Source: Trichodelitschia bisporula (lineage: Eukaryota; Ascomycota; Dothideomycetes; Phaeotrichales; Phaeotrichaceae). Taken from it: a DNA stretch of 64,000 bases. The position numbers and the translations under genes were made by a program. A model generated the notes under the pieces. That model ran no database searches. It was not told where the DNA came from and saw only the letters and a program-made list of their open reading frames with translations. Every line of letters starts with the position of its first letter. The first letter of the stretch is position 1. The stretch spans positions 684,364 through 748,363 of the forward strand of contig ML996696.1 of assembly GCA_010356995.1 (NCBI GenBank), read 5' to 3'. Below are positions 11,447-22,665 of this stretch, in pieces.

Positions 11447-14400
11447 CTATCGTTCGTATCCCCGCAACACTCTGATAACAGAGGTTTCCCTGTCCCCTGG
11501 GGTTAAATACCGCATCACCTCCTTGCACGCCTCCGTTGCTGCTGACCGGATGTTCTCCACAGGTAGTGCCTCAACATCAACTCTCGATAACCAACCTGTC
11601 GTGGCCTCCCATCCGCAAGTTTTGGCAAGTTCCTTCGACCTAGGGAGCTCTTCAGCTGCAACCTTTGTCGCGAAATCTGCCGCGGCTTCTACCGCCCCTT
11701 TAAGCTCCGCCCGTAAAGGTTGGTCTATACTCCAGGTGGGACTGAGGCCTCGTGCGGTTTTCATAACTGCATGCCTAATGCTCTCAAGTGCCCGCCTGGA
11801 CTTCCCAAATACGCTCTCCATGGCCGTGAGTATTTTCGAGGCGCTCGCTGGAGAGGTCGGATGGTCGTCTTTCTTCCTCGTGATTGCAAAATCATCTTCC
11901 ATTTGCATCGCTTCTTCTATTTCACGCATCGCGACGACCACTCTTTTAATAGCCGGAAAAATCGTTGCGAATATATGATCCACCTTGGCGATTAAGTCGT
12001 CCTCAGGAAGGGAGTTGTCCGCAACATAGTGACTATGCTCACTAGAGGCCATGGGATAAATGGATAAGGCTTCCTGAAAACGGAGGTTGTTGCCGTGATT
12101 AGATATAAGCAACAGGACTTTTACAGCCAGAACTGCCTCGTTGCTGGCCTCAAGGGTTTTGGCGACCCGGAGAAGCCTCACCATGGCGCAAGCAAACAAC
12201 GATTTGTCGATAATGGTCTTCTGTCCGCTGACCTTCGCGAGTATGACGCTCCAAGAGGCAACATTCGGATCCCACACTTCCTTTTCCCCAGCAGCGTTCC
12301 AGGTCCACGCCTCCACTTCTTTTTCCCACTGCTCCCATAATTCTTTCTCAAAGGGAGTCAAGTCGACTCGTTCGAGGTTGAAGGGTGTTGTATGCGGAAG
12401 CAAGCGGACTGAAGGGTGAACCTCAATGGGGCAGCTCAGCATCCCCGGTGATGATTTTCCGCGTTGCACATGTCGCTGAAGGAGCCTCCGACGCCGTCCA
12501 CTGGACCACCCGAACGTCAAACCATGCAGTAAGAGCCATCCTTTCGTAAGTGATTCATTAATTTCGCCTAGAAAAGTGAGAAAACAGCCGATGCGTGACT
12601 TTCAGTGAGCCGTACCTTTGGACAATATCAGGTTCTTGGGTGGCTCTTCCGTAACTGGGAACGGAGACCACCGCCTTTTCATAATTTGAGGAGGCTGAAC
12701 CATTTCAAGAAGCACGCGGTCATCAATTTCTGCTCCGCAAGCCATCTTGATCTGCGCCACCATCCAAAACAGAGAGAGTGTGGAAAGTCCAGCGTCCACA
12801 TTTCCACCCCCAACGTCTCCATGGCACCCGGAAAAGGCAACTTGCTTGACAGTGACACCGTCCTTGGCCTCTTCCCAAAGCAACGGCTTGAAGCTGAACC
12901 TCTTCTCGTGCAGAGAGACTGCCACGAAGGCATTTTTGACGGCGGTGGGTACCGTCCCCGCCATGAAGGACAATTTTCCTCTCAATGGCGATAGGCGGAT
13001 TGCACTGACGGGGTCCCATTCAGCCAGTACGGTGATTGTGACGGGCAAGGAAAATGCTTCAATCCCGCCTATGTGGTCTCGCATCTCACCTCGCTGTTTG
13101 TCTGTTCTCGCTTCCAACCATTTTTTGAACAAGCTGGGAAGGAAGTGCAAATTCTTGCGCCGAAGAAGTCCAATCTGACTGATAAGATCCGCGAGACATC
13201 GAACAGTAAAGGCACCCCGAGAATACCCGACAAGAACGATCTCGTCAGGGTCTCCTGAACGATGATCTTGATCAACACGATGATCGTAATTGTTGCAAAG
13301 GAAGCAGTACGCGCTGAGGATATTCTCATCCAGGCCTATCAGTCTCGTTAGTCTCAACATTTGATCTCCCGAGGACAAGACTGACCCTCTCCAGTAGCGG
13401 CAGAATAGTACTTATCCACTGGAAGCGCAAGGACGGATTGGGATCCCACCCCACCGGAATAATAGATCACCTGGGGTATGTCGAGTTCACTATTCCGGGT
13501 TTTCGGCAGGACAGCGCGTGCAAATCTCGCAACATTTGTGAGGGGAGAAGATTGGCGCGACGCATTCACGCTGGTACCATCACAGCAAATAAATAGACGC
13601 CTCTTGCTCGGCGCTGCGAATGGCTCCGGTTCAGTCTGATCCTGATTCTTTGCCTGACGCGGATTCGGCACCTGGAATGCTGTTCTCATTTCCTGGGTCT
13701 TTAATCGAGGCGGGCTCGGCGACCTGCGCCGGGTGGTTTTTATTGGGCTCCTCGACCGAGACCAACTTCGCCACCTGCCTCGCGAGGTCTTTAGTTTGCT
13801 TCTAAACCGAGATGAAGGCGGCGACTTGTGACGTATGATTGTCAATGGCCTTCCTGACGGAGGGGGGCTTGGAAATCTGCGACGGATGATCGCTTCTAGG
13901 CTTTTTGACCGAGGCGGAGTCCGCGATCTGGATCTTCTTCGGCTCCGTGACCGAGGCTGAGTCGGCATCGTGAGTCGTGTGGTCCTTATTGGGCTTCTTG
14001 GCCGAGGGGAACTCGAATCCCTGTGACGTACGACCGTTATTCGGCTGATTGTCTGAGACGGACTCGGGAATCTGCGCCGTGTGGAGGGTATTGTTCGCAT
14101 CTGCGATGGCTGACTTCGGCCCCGGGAGGGTGCAAAATGTGCACGTTGGCTTCCGTTCTTGCCCAGTGAGGCGTTTTCCACATTTCTGGTATCTGGGTAT
14201 TCATCCTGTCTCCTCGGTATCCACCGCCTCGAATGTGGCCAGGGAAAGTTTGGAAACGACATGGGTTTGTACGATTCGGATACCAACTGTTCTTCATCCT
14301 CAGATTGTAGATTCAGCTGCATCTCCTGTAACGAATCTAGTCCCCTGGAGTGTGGAACAGTATAAAAAGTGGACGAGTCAGACCCCAAACTCTCTTCGTC

Positions 14401-14661
14401 GTTGCCCGGGGAAGTGGGTTTAATGTTGCTCGAGTCTCCAGATTCATACTTTCTCTTTGATATGGGTTGTGCGGTATCCTCAGCTGATGATTTATGCGCT
14501 ATCTGTGATAACAGAGGGTGTTCATGGGAAGGCAAGATCATCGAAGACTCGCGCGGTGGACGCCCTTCGCTGTCTTCGTCCTCATCCGCATCGGCCATTT
14601 CCACTCTGCGGGGCCGAGGCTCCTCGCGTTCTTTGCTCTCACCCGGCTCGATACTTTCCAT
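11447..14661 (-). CDS. DUF2235 alpha/beta-hydrolase-like protein with Arg/Ser-rich N-terminal region
   Basis: Large protein (about 1038 residues) with a DUF2235 domain, the fold also found in bacterial type VI phospholipase effectors; fungal members are uncharacterised. Exons are 14661-13386, 13335-12616 and 12567-11447, with 50- and 48-nt introns. Residues 1-180 are acidic and low complexity. About 185-325 are rich in RS/SP dipeptides (RSRSRRRSRSRTPPRSKS) and contain an imperfect internal duplication starting RRRFPSP in both copies. The hydrolase begins KRRLFICCDGTSVNAS; its nucleophile elbow is GYSRGAF (Ser464) and CHGDVGGG supplies conserved His/Asp. The C-terminal about 370 residues are helical and unassigned. 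The frame upstream of 14661 continues to a TTG only, so ATG at 14661 is used; a further upstream exon is possible. Confidence 0.85.
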
Positions 14662-15661
14662 GTTGTTCGTCTTCAAATTCCGGATGGCGTACTAGTTAGG
14701 AACAGGGTAAGAGAAAGTGAAGCTCCGATTCTCCAATCAAGCTGAGATTGCGCGGCAGTAATGGACACCGACGCGGGGTGTATGGGAGGAGAGTCAGATT
14801 CATAACTGCTTGAGGCTCTCTCTGCAGCCATGCGGCTGACCCGGAGTTTCCTACAGGCCGAAGGTTCTTCAACCATATTGAAGAGCTGAATATGCAATGC
14901 ACGCTCTCAAGCGGGGTCATGTCGCCAACCGACTTGCGAGTTGAAGTGTGGCTTACAGCAGCGAACGGCCGGCCTTGCGCGTTCCACAGTATGCGGGCGA
15001 AGAGGGCGGCAGAAGCCTGGCGCTAATGCAGTCCAAGAGGGCGGGAGTGGCCTTGATGAGGAGCATTTTCCGCGTCTGCCGATGGAATTGACAGGGGAAT
15101 GCAGCGCATATTTGCATATCCTATCACAGTGCGTCGGGACGTCCAGAAGGGTGTCCCGACATAACCGATGAGGCTCCGCACAGATATTGTTCATTCCTGA
15201 TCTCGACCGAGCTCTGACACTGATCAGCAAAAGGCGAGGAGAAGTAGGGTCGGCGTTTCTTTTACTCGGTACTGAATTGCGCGCTTCTGGGATTCATATT
15301 GTGGGTTGCAGCCTGGACAGAACGAGTTTGTGGAGAAATCAGGTGGCGATCGCGGATGAGCAGAGTTAAGATGTTAAGAAAGTAAGAGAGGTGAGGTTCG
15401 TGGATGATGCATGGAATGGTCTGATATCTCCTCAGGGGAAGTCGCCCTCTGATAAGGCGGTGAAGCCTTCCTTCCTAAAGCAAAGGCGGGAGGCGCGCCC
15501 ACACCCCGGCAATTTCTAAAGCCTCGATTGGCCAACGCGTTCGACATCGCGGAGCTCTGCCTGCTTTGTGCAACTCCTCTCCATCTGCACATCTACACAA
15601 CACCTTCATCACCCTCCAGCTATCCTCCACCTCCCCTCTCTCTATCTCTATTTTGCCCATC
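14662..15661. other. Intergenic region between divergent DUF2235 and ELYS-like genes
   Basis: 1 kb holding both promoters. The 60-odd bases directly before 15662 are C/T-rich (ATCACCCTCCAGCTATCCTC-like), as in a fungal leader. No gene, repeat or RNA is seen. Confidence 0.4.
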
Positions 15662-16668
15662 ATGTCATCAACAAGCAGCTGGGCCTCATTCGACACCGTC
15701 TTCGCCTTCAACCCCCAATATACTCTCCCCCCCTCCACCATCCGCGCAATCGACAAATCGCGCCGCATCCTCGGGCAGCTCTTCTTCGACCGGCTACTCC
15801 GCGTCCTCCGCGTAGAAGGTCCGTCACTCCCCCCCGCCCCAACCACCCACATATCCTAACACCAAAAGCAGACGCGCCCTACCCCCCCCGTACAAACACC
15901 GACCTCCGCACCCTCCACGCCGCCATCACCGCCGCCCCCCTCCCCGAACACCACCGCCAAGCCCTCCTCTTCTACATCCTACGCCACTGCGGCTCCGACG
16001 ACAGCGCCGAGGCCCTCGCATCCGCCTTCCGCGACACCGTCGCCCTGCCGCAAGGGTACGTCGTCTGCATGCTGGGCTTCTGGCACCTGGATCGCGGGGC
16101 CTATGATAGGGGGGTTGAGTATCTGACCATGCCGGCGCTGATCCCGACGTTTGCGGATGAGATTCTAGCGGTCTTGTTGCAGGACCCGAAGGATGCGGCG
16201 CTGGCGCATGGGTATGCGCTTGCGGTGGAGCCGCCGCTGCGGGACTCGGAGCTGAAGCGGAAGTACTTTGGCATGTTGGCGCGGACGGCGGTGCCGGAGG
16301 CGTTATTCTTTGCGCGCACGCAGCCCGCGGAGACGAGGCGGGGGATGGTGTGTGCGTTGATTGCGGCGGTGATTGGCGAGGGGGAGGATGTGCCTGGTGC
16401 GGAGATGGCAGGTGCGGAACGTGCGGATCGGGCGAAGCGGGCGTTGGAGTTGGTGGATTTACCCTTGGATCAGCTGGAGGAGGAGTGGTTTGAGGAGTAT
16501 TTGCAGGGGGAGGGGAGGGGGTTGAAGAGGGCGGGTGATGCGCTGATGATGCGCCGTATCTCGCTGGGGCGTGTTGGTGAGGTGCGGCGCGACGGCACGT
16601 GGGGGGAGATATTGGAGGGGCTTGCGAAGGGGAAGGGGCCGAGGGCGGGGGTAGTGTGGGCAGAGTAG
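15662..16668 (+). CDS. ELYS-like domain protein (nuclear pore complex assembly)
   Basis: Probable nucleoporin-associated protein of the ELYS family, which links the Nup107-160 subcomplex to nuclear pores. Exons are 15662-15818 and 15872-16668, with a 53-nt intron and a CCTAAC branch; 317 residues. The N-terminal part (SWASFDTVFAFNPQY, then IRAIDKSRRILGQLFFDRLL) and the middle (ALLFYILRHC, YVVCMLGFWHLDRGAYDRGVEYL) match the ELYS-like domain, an all-helical solenoid. Fungal members are short like this and lack the beta-propeller of the animal protein. Codon use changes sharply along the gene: C-ending codons dominate before about 16060 and G-rich codons after it. Convergent with the decarboxylase, 123 bp between the stops. 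Confidence 0.85.
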
Positions 16669-16791
16669 GGAGTGATGGGGTTGGAACGAGTATGTACGAC
16701 ATGATCCCGCGTCTACCTAGAACGAGCCTAAACAGACAGCCGCCGCGCGAAGTCAAAGCCCGCGTATAGATATCCCCAAAAACACACATTC

Positions 16792-18610
16792 CTACTTCCG
16801 CCCCACGACCTCAGCCCCAGTCTCCGCAATCGCCTTAACCAACCCCTCCACCACCCCCCGCCCCGTATCCCGATTAACCACGACGCGGAAAAACCGCCCG
16901 TTCTCGCCAGGTGCATAATCCACCATCCACCCGCGCTCCACAAGCCCCTTCGCCGTCTGCACCGTAATCCGACTATTCTCCTCCGGTGTCCCCAATGCCC
17001 TTCCGGGAGCGTAGTAAAAACACACCTGCAAACACGGCAGCGGCGCCTGGCTCACGAGCACAACATCCGGATGTGCCGCTAGGATGTCGAACAGGTACTG
17101 CGCGGTGCCGAACGCGTGCTCTAGCTGTGCAGCGTACCCGGAGCGCCCGTAGTACGTCCAGCCCAGGTATAGCTTCAGCGCGTCGGCGCGGCGGCCGCAT
17201 TGCGGAGTCAGATCGGCTAGATCGGTGACTGAGAACGCGCCGTCCGAGGGCTCGTCGTGGAAGAGGCTGGGCCGTTAGGTTAGCGGCGCCGGCAAGGGGA
17301 GGAGGAGGGGGGACTTACTACCCCGCCGGCAGCGTCATGGCGGCATGCAACACGCGCAGATCCCTAACGAGGAGGAAACTACACGTCACCGGCACACCAA
17401 GCATCTTATGCGGCGTCACAGCTACACTATCCGCCCTCTCCACACCGCGCAGCCTCTCCCTCCTCAGCTCCTCACTAAACACGACCGGCCCGCCCCAGGA
17501 CCCATCCACGTGCAACCACAGCCCCTCTCTCTCACACACCCCCGCTATCTCCTCCAGCGGGTCATAACTCCCCAACACCGTTGTCCCAGCAGTGGCATTC
17601 ACATAAAACGGCGTCTCGCCCGCCATTCTCGCTTCCCCAACCAACCTCCCAAGCTCAGCCGGAATCATCCTACCCCCTTCATCCACCGGCACGGCCCGCA
17701 CCCCGCGCGCCCCGATGCCAAACATCCTCGCCGCCTTCTCAAGGCTATAATGCCCATGCGCACTCGTAAACACAACCAACCGCCCACACCCCGCCAATCC
17801 CTCCTCCTTAGCCTCGGGGAAAGCCCTATTCCTCGCCGCCAACAAGGAGAGCTGATTCGCCGCACTCCCCCCAGGTTGACTCACGCCCCCCGCATGCGGC
17901 CCCGTGAGGCCAAACAACCCAGCGAGGGCCCTCGTCGTCGCGCTTTCCAGCAGCGTCAGCGCGGGCGACACGTGGTACACATGCGCATTGGTATTCAGCA
18001 CAGAGAGCAACAAATCGCTCACCACGCCCACCGCGTTCGTCGCCCCGTATAACTTGTCCATGAAGCCTGGGGACCAGGTGTTCGTGCTGTGGGTCAGGAT
18101 TCCCCTCGCGGCGGCGAGCAGCGCGTGTTTGCCGCCCGGTTTGGTTGGGAACGAGAGATCCAGCGCCGGGGCGAGCGTTTTCGGGTTCGCGGCGGGGGGG
18201 GAGAGCAGCGGCGTGCGGCCGGCGCAGGACGCAGAGTCGACGTAGTCGTCCGGCAGCGCGGTGCCGGCCCACATGAAGCCGAGCTCCGAGGGCGCATACC
18301 CCTCCTCCACAGAAAAGCTCAATCCATGCCCTGACCCTGTTTCCTTAAGCGCGGCGTCGAGGTCGCCCGCCGCGACGTAGGGCAGGATCAGCGTTGTGAA
18401 TTCCTGGAGTAGCTGGAGCAACTATTAGTCCTGTGTCTCGGGATCAGGGGGCAGGGCTGAGTTTGTATGGGGATGCCATACTCCGTGCAATTCCGCCGCG
18501 CGGTTCTGAGGCGGGTCGGTCTGCGCGGCGCCATTTACGGGTGGTGTGGAGGAGCCATTGGGCTGCGTGGGAGGGATGAAGGACTGCGCGCCAGGGCGGA
18601 GGGCGGACAT
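16792..18610 (-). CDS. Group II PLP-dependent decarboxylase (GAD/CSAD-like)
   Basis: Predicted pyridoxal-phosphate amino-acid decarboxylase of the glutamate/cysteine-sulfinate branch. Exons are 18610-18482, 18421-17319 and 17266-16792, with introns of 60 and 52 nt; 568 residues. The PLP-lysine is in TPHKMLGVP and the cofactor-binding Asp in HVDGSWGGP; the conserved LTPQCGRRADALKLYLGW is present in exon 3. The first 45 residues are Pro-rich and low complexity, a length typical of fungal extensions. An upstream in-frame GTG exists, but the first ATG is at 18610. The first intron (GTATGG to CTAATAG) is the least certain junction; it restores AELHGLLQLLQEFTTLILPYV, which fits the family. Substrate cannot be decided; aromatic amino acids are less likely given the QCGRRAD motif. 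Confidence 0.88.
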
Positions 18611-19249
18611 TCTTGCGTCTCGTCTTGTATCGCAGTGAAGAGCGTAGATTCTCACGACGCGGAGAACGCGGCGCTATGTATACATCCAGATCCACCCGCG
18701 CGAACGGGCGTCCGGCACGTCTCAACCACATCCACCGCCCCACGCGCTACGTAATTTGAACAAATTTTATTTTTTTTCGCGCGCGCCCTAGCCCTCCGGC
18801 AGAGCTGTGATGTCATCTGACCTGCCTACGGCACCCTCCATTGCGCCTCCATCGCACCTACATCCGCACAAGACTTCTTGACTAGGGTGAGCACGAATTT
18901 GCCGCGTGAATGGCGCGTTGTGGCTGATTATTGATGATCGGGTGGTGGGTTGACGTTGGGTCGGCGTGCCGGGGCGGGCCGATCGATGCCGGGCCAGATC
19001 TTGGCCTGTGGGGCCGGGGTTGATGGCCGCTGGGTTAGGGTTTTGGGGGCTGTCGATTGAACCAGATCTACAACGACGGCTTCACGTGCATCACTTAATA
19101 AAGCTCGGGGCACGATTCAATGTTCCCTGTGTTCCTTGTGCTCCGGTCCGCTACCCTACGCCAGTCTGTCACTTGTCATTTTGCTCTGCTTCACTTCTCG
19201 GCCTCTCAGCTCCTCCTCAGCCTCACTGCCTCTCTGCCCAACATCAAGC
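18611..19249. other. Intergenic region upstream of the decarboxylase
   Basis: About 640 bp between the decarboxylase start and the phosphatidylserine synthase stop. It contains an AT-rich patch with a T run near 18760-18777 and no recognisable gene. Confidence 0.4.
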
Positions 19250-20165
19250 CTACGGCTTCGGCACATGTATAGTCTTGCTGACCATGGTGCATCCCCCGCC
19301 GACGAACATGAGCACGAAGGGATGAAACTCCAGCCAGGTGCCAGCCATCACGGAGCCCAGCGGAAGTTCCGTCAGCACCCAGCCCTTGGACACCCAAAAC
19401 GCCATTATCGCAACCAAGCCCAGCGTCATGGGAATCGGAGTGCCCTCAAAGTACTTGCTCTTGCCCGTAGCATCCTTCGGCAGATACTGCGCCGTGACAT
19501 TGAAGCGCGCAAGACGGGTCAAGCCGCAGAGCACGAAGAAGGTGAGCAGCAGGTGGTCGAGCGGGGTGCGGGCGCCGATGGAGAAGGCGGCGGCGGCCGG
19601 AGCCATACCGAAGGAGATCTGCGGCGTTAGTTACTCCGTGGGGTAGGTAGGGGCCTATATGCCGCGTACCAGATCGGCGAGCGAATCCAGCTCCTGCCCC
19701 ATCAGCGACGCCTTCTTGCGCCAGCGCGCGACCTTGCCGTCCATGAAGTCGAAGAACAGGCCGAAGGGCATGAACGCGAGCGCCGCGTACAGCGGGCCGA
19801 AGTCATTGGGGGCGCCGAGGCAGTAGCGCAGCGAGGAGAAGATGGACATGATGCCGCAGAAGCCTTAGCCATGTTAGCTCTTTCCCGGATTCGGGCGGGT
19901 GGTTGCATACCATTGAGCTCGGTGATGAGGTCCGCGAGGTGCAGCGCCCTTGACGGTCAGTTTGAGTTAGGGTTGGGAAGCATCCCACGCACCGGATCAT
20001 CGAAAAGTGTCCAGTGTCTGAAGCCAGCAGGCGCGCCTGCTTCTCGTGGGCTGTCCCCGTTAGCAAAGGCAAACGCGGAGCGGGCAACGCACCCGTATCG
20101 GGTCGTTTACTGTCGCTCTCGGAGGAGGGCGCGAGGCCATTTGGCGCGCCGGATCTGCGGGACAT
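19250..20165 (-). CDS. cho1: Phosphatidylserine synthase (CDP-diacylglycerol-serine O-phosphatidyltransferase)
   Basis: Integral ER membrane enzyme that makes phosphatidylserine from CDP-diacylglycerol and serine. Five exons: 20165-20093, 20050-19993, 19948-19911, 19863-19670 and 19618-19250, with introns of 42, 44, 47 and 51 nt; 243 residues. The CDP-alcohol phosphatidyltransferase motif D-G-x2-A-R-x8-G-x3-D-x3-D is complete ([19 protein letters not shown] then SLAD). The lead segment [28 protein letters not shown] appears only after joining the small exons, which supports the model. Several hydrophobic segments follow, including one in exon 5. The first intron is 42 nt, in frame and stop-free, so an unspliced form would stay open there. 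Length is close to fungal Cho1 proteins. Confidence 0.92.
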
Positions 20166-21636
20166 TGTGACGAAGTTCTGGAGGGGGAGAAGGTTGGTGG
20201 TGGTGAGGTTGTGGGCGGTAGTTTGGGAGGCAGTTTAGAGCTGGTGTTGCGGTGCGGAGGTTGCGTTTGCTTCCCTGCTTCTTTTCTTTGATGTGCGAAA
20301 CGTCATTGCTCGTCACGTGCGCTACGGAGTTGGGGGCTGGTGTTTGCGGCGGAGCTTGACGACACGTGCGCTTGGTTGAGGTTGAGCGGGGTTCTGGGCA
20401 CATGCTAGAGCTTCTCTACGATACAATGTACGCTTGCTGGCGGTGGATAGCGTGTGGCGCATACAGTCCGTCAAAAAGCTAGTATCTCATGAGCCTTAAG
20501 CAGGCCTTCTCCCAGCACAACGACCTGACTCGAGAGAAATGCTGTCGGGTAGACGTTTGTCTCAAACACGCAACATCGGCAACCTACTCAGTACTGGCAA
20601 GCGATACTGTGTAAGAGGCAACCTGAAATTAACTGGCCCATGAGCCCTTAGGCAAACTCTCCTTGAAACGAGCCTTACGCACTGTCGTGGTTCAGCGAGC
20701 ATCAGCTAAGCGCTGCTTCGGCAAATGTCTACTCCACGACGTCGCACTGCAGCTACTGTCCCTTTGCAACCAAAGGCAATGTAGGGGACACGACTGTCAA
20801 GGGAACTGGAGATCGACTTGTACATGGCCTGGAACCGGGTAGCCGCTCAAGCTTCCATCCAGACTCTTGCGAGATGAGCCACTTTGGCCGCCAAGCCATG
20901 GGATCGTCCCATGATTCGGCCATCTCAAAGATGAAGAGGACGAGAGGGCAGAGAACAGAGACCAGGGAAGCCAGCGAGAGTCAGGCTGTAGGCAATCAGG
21001 AACGGCAGATCTCGAATCGCTGGTGGACTTGCTGCGGGGTGAGGGCGTGCTGGCGTGCCACAGCTTCAGGCATGGCGCTTTCCGGGGGATGACGAAGAAG
21101 GCGGATTGCCGATACGACAAGCGGCGTGACCCGGTGACCGAGGGAGTTTTGAGTGGGCCATTTCAGCAGAGTGTGAGAGAGGAAGCAGTTGAGGTGGAGA
21201 AGGTGAAGGAGGAAAGATAAGAGACATGCGTTGATGATAATAAGTGTTTAGGATACTGTGCTCCCATGGCAGTGTTGAGTGGGAAGTGAGCCTGACAGCC
21301 CACCATGGTCGATTGCGCTCGACAACGGCCACAACCACACGATAATGCAGTGTTCCTGGTTCAAAAGCACAACCACTCTAGAGATCGGAAAGCGATAGGC
21401 CTTGACGTTTCTTTCGCATGTAAAAGCAGAGAACCACTGCATTAGAGCAGAGCAAAAAAAATAGAGAGAGTAATGGGTCCTTGAGGGACCAGAACAGGTG
21501 TCTGGCGTGCACCCATCTGCGGACAGCCCGACCACGCCGACCCCTCCACTCCGCGCGTTCCGCTGTCCCGCCCGGCTGATTGTCAATGTGATTTCGGGCG
21601 GAGACTGTTTCTTCCTAATCCTCTTCTTCTTCTTCT

Positions 21637-21669
<33 letters not shown>

Positions 21670-22151
21670 CTATCCCATCGCATCCCCTCTGCCTCATCCC
21701 CTTCGCTCTCCAGACTCTCTCTGTTGCTGCCACCATGGCTTCGCTCTCTCTCCCCCCCAGAGTCACAGGGGACCAGAGGAGACCAGCTTACATAAACACG
21801 GCAAAGCGGAAAAAGGACAAGGGAAGAGAACGAGAGTCGCTCCTCAGTCTTCACTCTCTCTGGCCTCTCTCCTCCCATCTATCAACCTCATTCACTCCTC
21901 ACTCATCACTCCTCACTCACGCTCCCTCTACCACGCCGGCCATCACCACCTCCACCTGCCTCTCTACACCGCACACTCTTTCTCCCCGTCTCACCCGCCC
22001 AAAAATAATAAACCACGCGTCTCGTCCGACCCCCGAAACCCCCCAAGTCTTCTCACCCAGAAAAGCCCTCCACCCCGCCCCCCCCTAGTATTACCGTCCA
22101 ATCCATAGTCCATTCCGCTCTATCATCTCTTCCCCTCTCCGCTCCGCCCCG
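20166..22151. other. Long intergenic and leader region upstream of swi1
   Basis: About 2 kb with no recognisable gene. The first half is mixed sequence with short frames only. From about 21500 to 22150 the plus strand becomes strongly pyrimidine-rich (C/T tracts, a CTT microsatellite, then C-rich runs), consistent with a long promoter/leader for the swi1 gene. Confidence 0.45.
21621..21669. repeat. (CTT)n microsatellite
   Basis: Roughly 13 uninterrupted CTT units followed by interrupted CTT/CCT units in the pyrimidine-rich region upstream of swi1. On the minus strand it reads as poly-Lys or poly-Glu codons, which produces a spurious open frame. Confidence 0.9.
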
Positions 22152-22657
22152 GTAAGCCTTGTTTTTCCCTTTCCTCCGCTCTCACTCTCCGCCCCTTCCA
22201 CCAGTCCGCCCCTTCCACCAGTCCGCCCCCATCCCCCCCTCCCCCCATGATCATTCATCTCATACACCGCCACCCTTCACTACCACCACCATTCCTATCG
22301 GGCACGCCCTCTTTTCATTAATCATTCACCCGTTTCCATCATTCCTGTATCTTGCCTGTCTGCACTACCCGGCCAAGACGCCTCTTTGCCTTCACGCGTG
22401 GTGCCTCTCGCCTTCGCGCGTAGTCCACAAGTGGTGCTCCGACTCGCCCCGTCACGCGTCATCTAAACCCGGACACGCACGGCGGAAAAGAAAAAAGGCG
22501 GCCTTTCGTTCGCTACCACTACCACACCCCCCCCCCCCCTCCCCCTTCCCCCCAAACGCGTCGCCAGTCGCATCCCGTCTAGACCCGTCGCGTCTCGCGT
22601 CTATCCATCGCCATATCGCTGTCGCGCTTGACGTTTGGTAGTCGCTAATGTCCCTAG
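22152..22657 (+). other. Candidate 5' untranslated-region intron of swi1
   Basis: A GTAAGC donor at 22152 and an acceptor TCCCTAG ending at 22657, preceded by a GCTAAT branch element, match the splice consensus seen in the window's coding introns. The acceptor lies 8 bases before the swi1 ATG. The intervening 506 nt is C-rich with no conserved coding. It contains a 17-bp tandem duplication (TCCGCCCCTTCCACCAG) near 22188-22221. Confidence 0.45.
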
Positions 22658-22665
22658 ACTGAACC

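Noticed and set aside
16792-18610. A secondary-metabolite cluster around the decarboxylase and 2-oxoglutarate oxygenase
   Set aside because: They are separated by BTB, DUF2235 and ELYS-like genes, and no polyketide, peptide or terpene core enzyme lies nearby.
21248-21766. Minus-strand frame with a poly-Lys block
   Set aside because: The Lys block is only the CTT microsatellite read backwards; the flanks show no homology.
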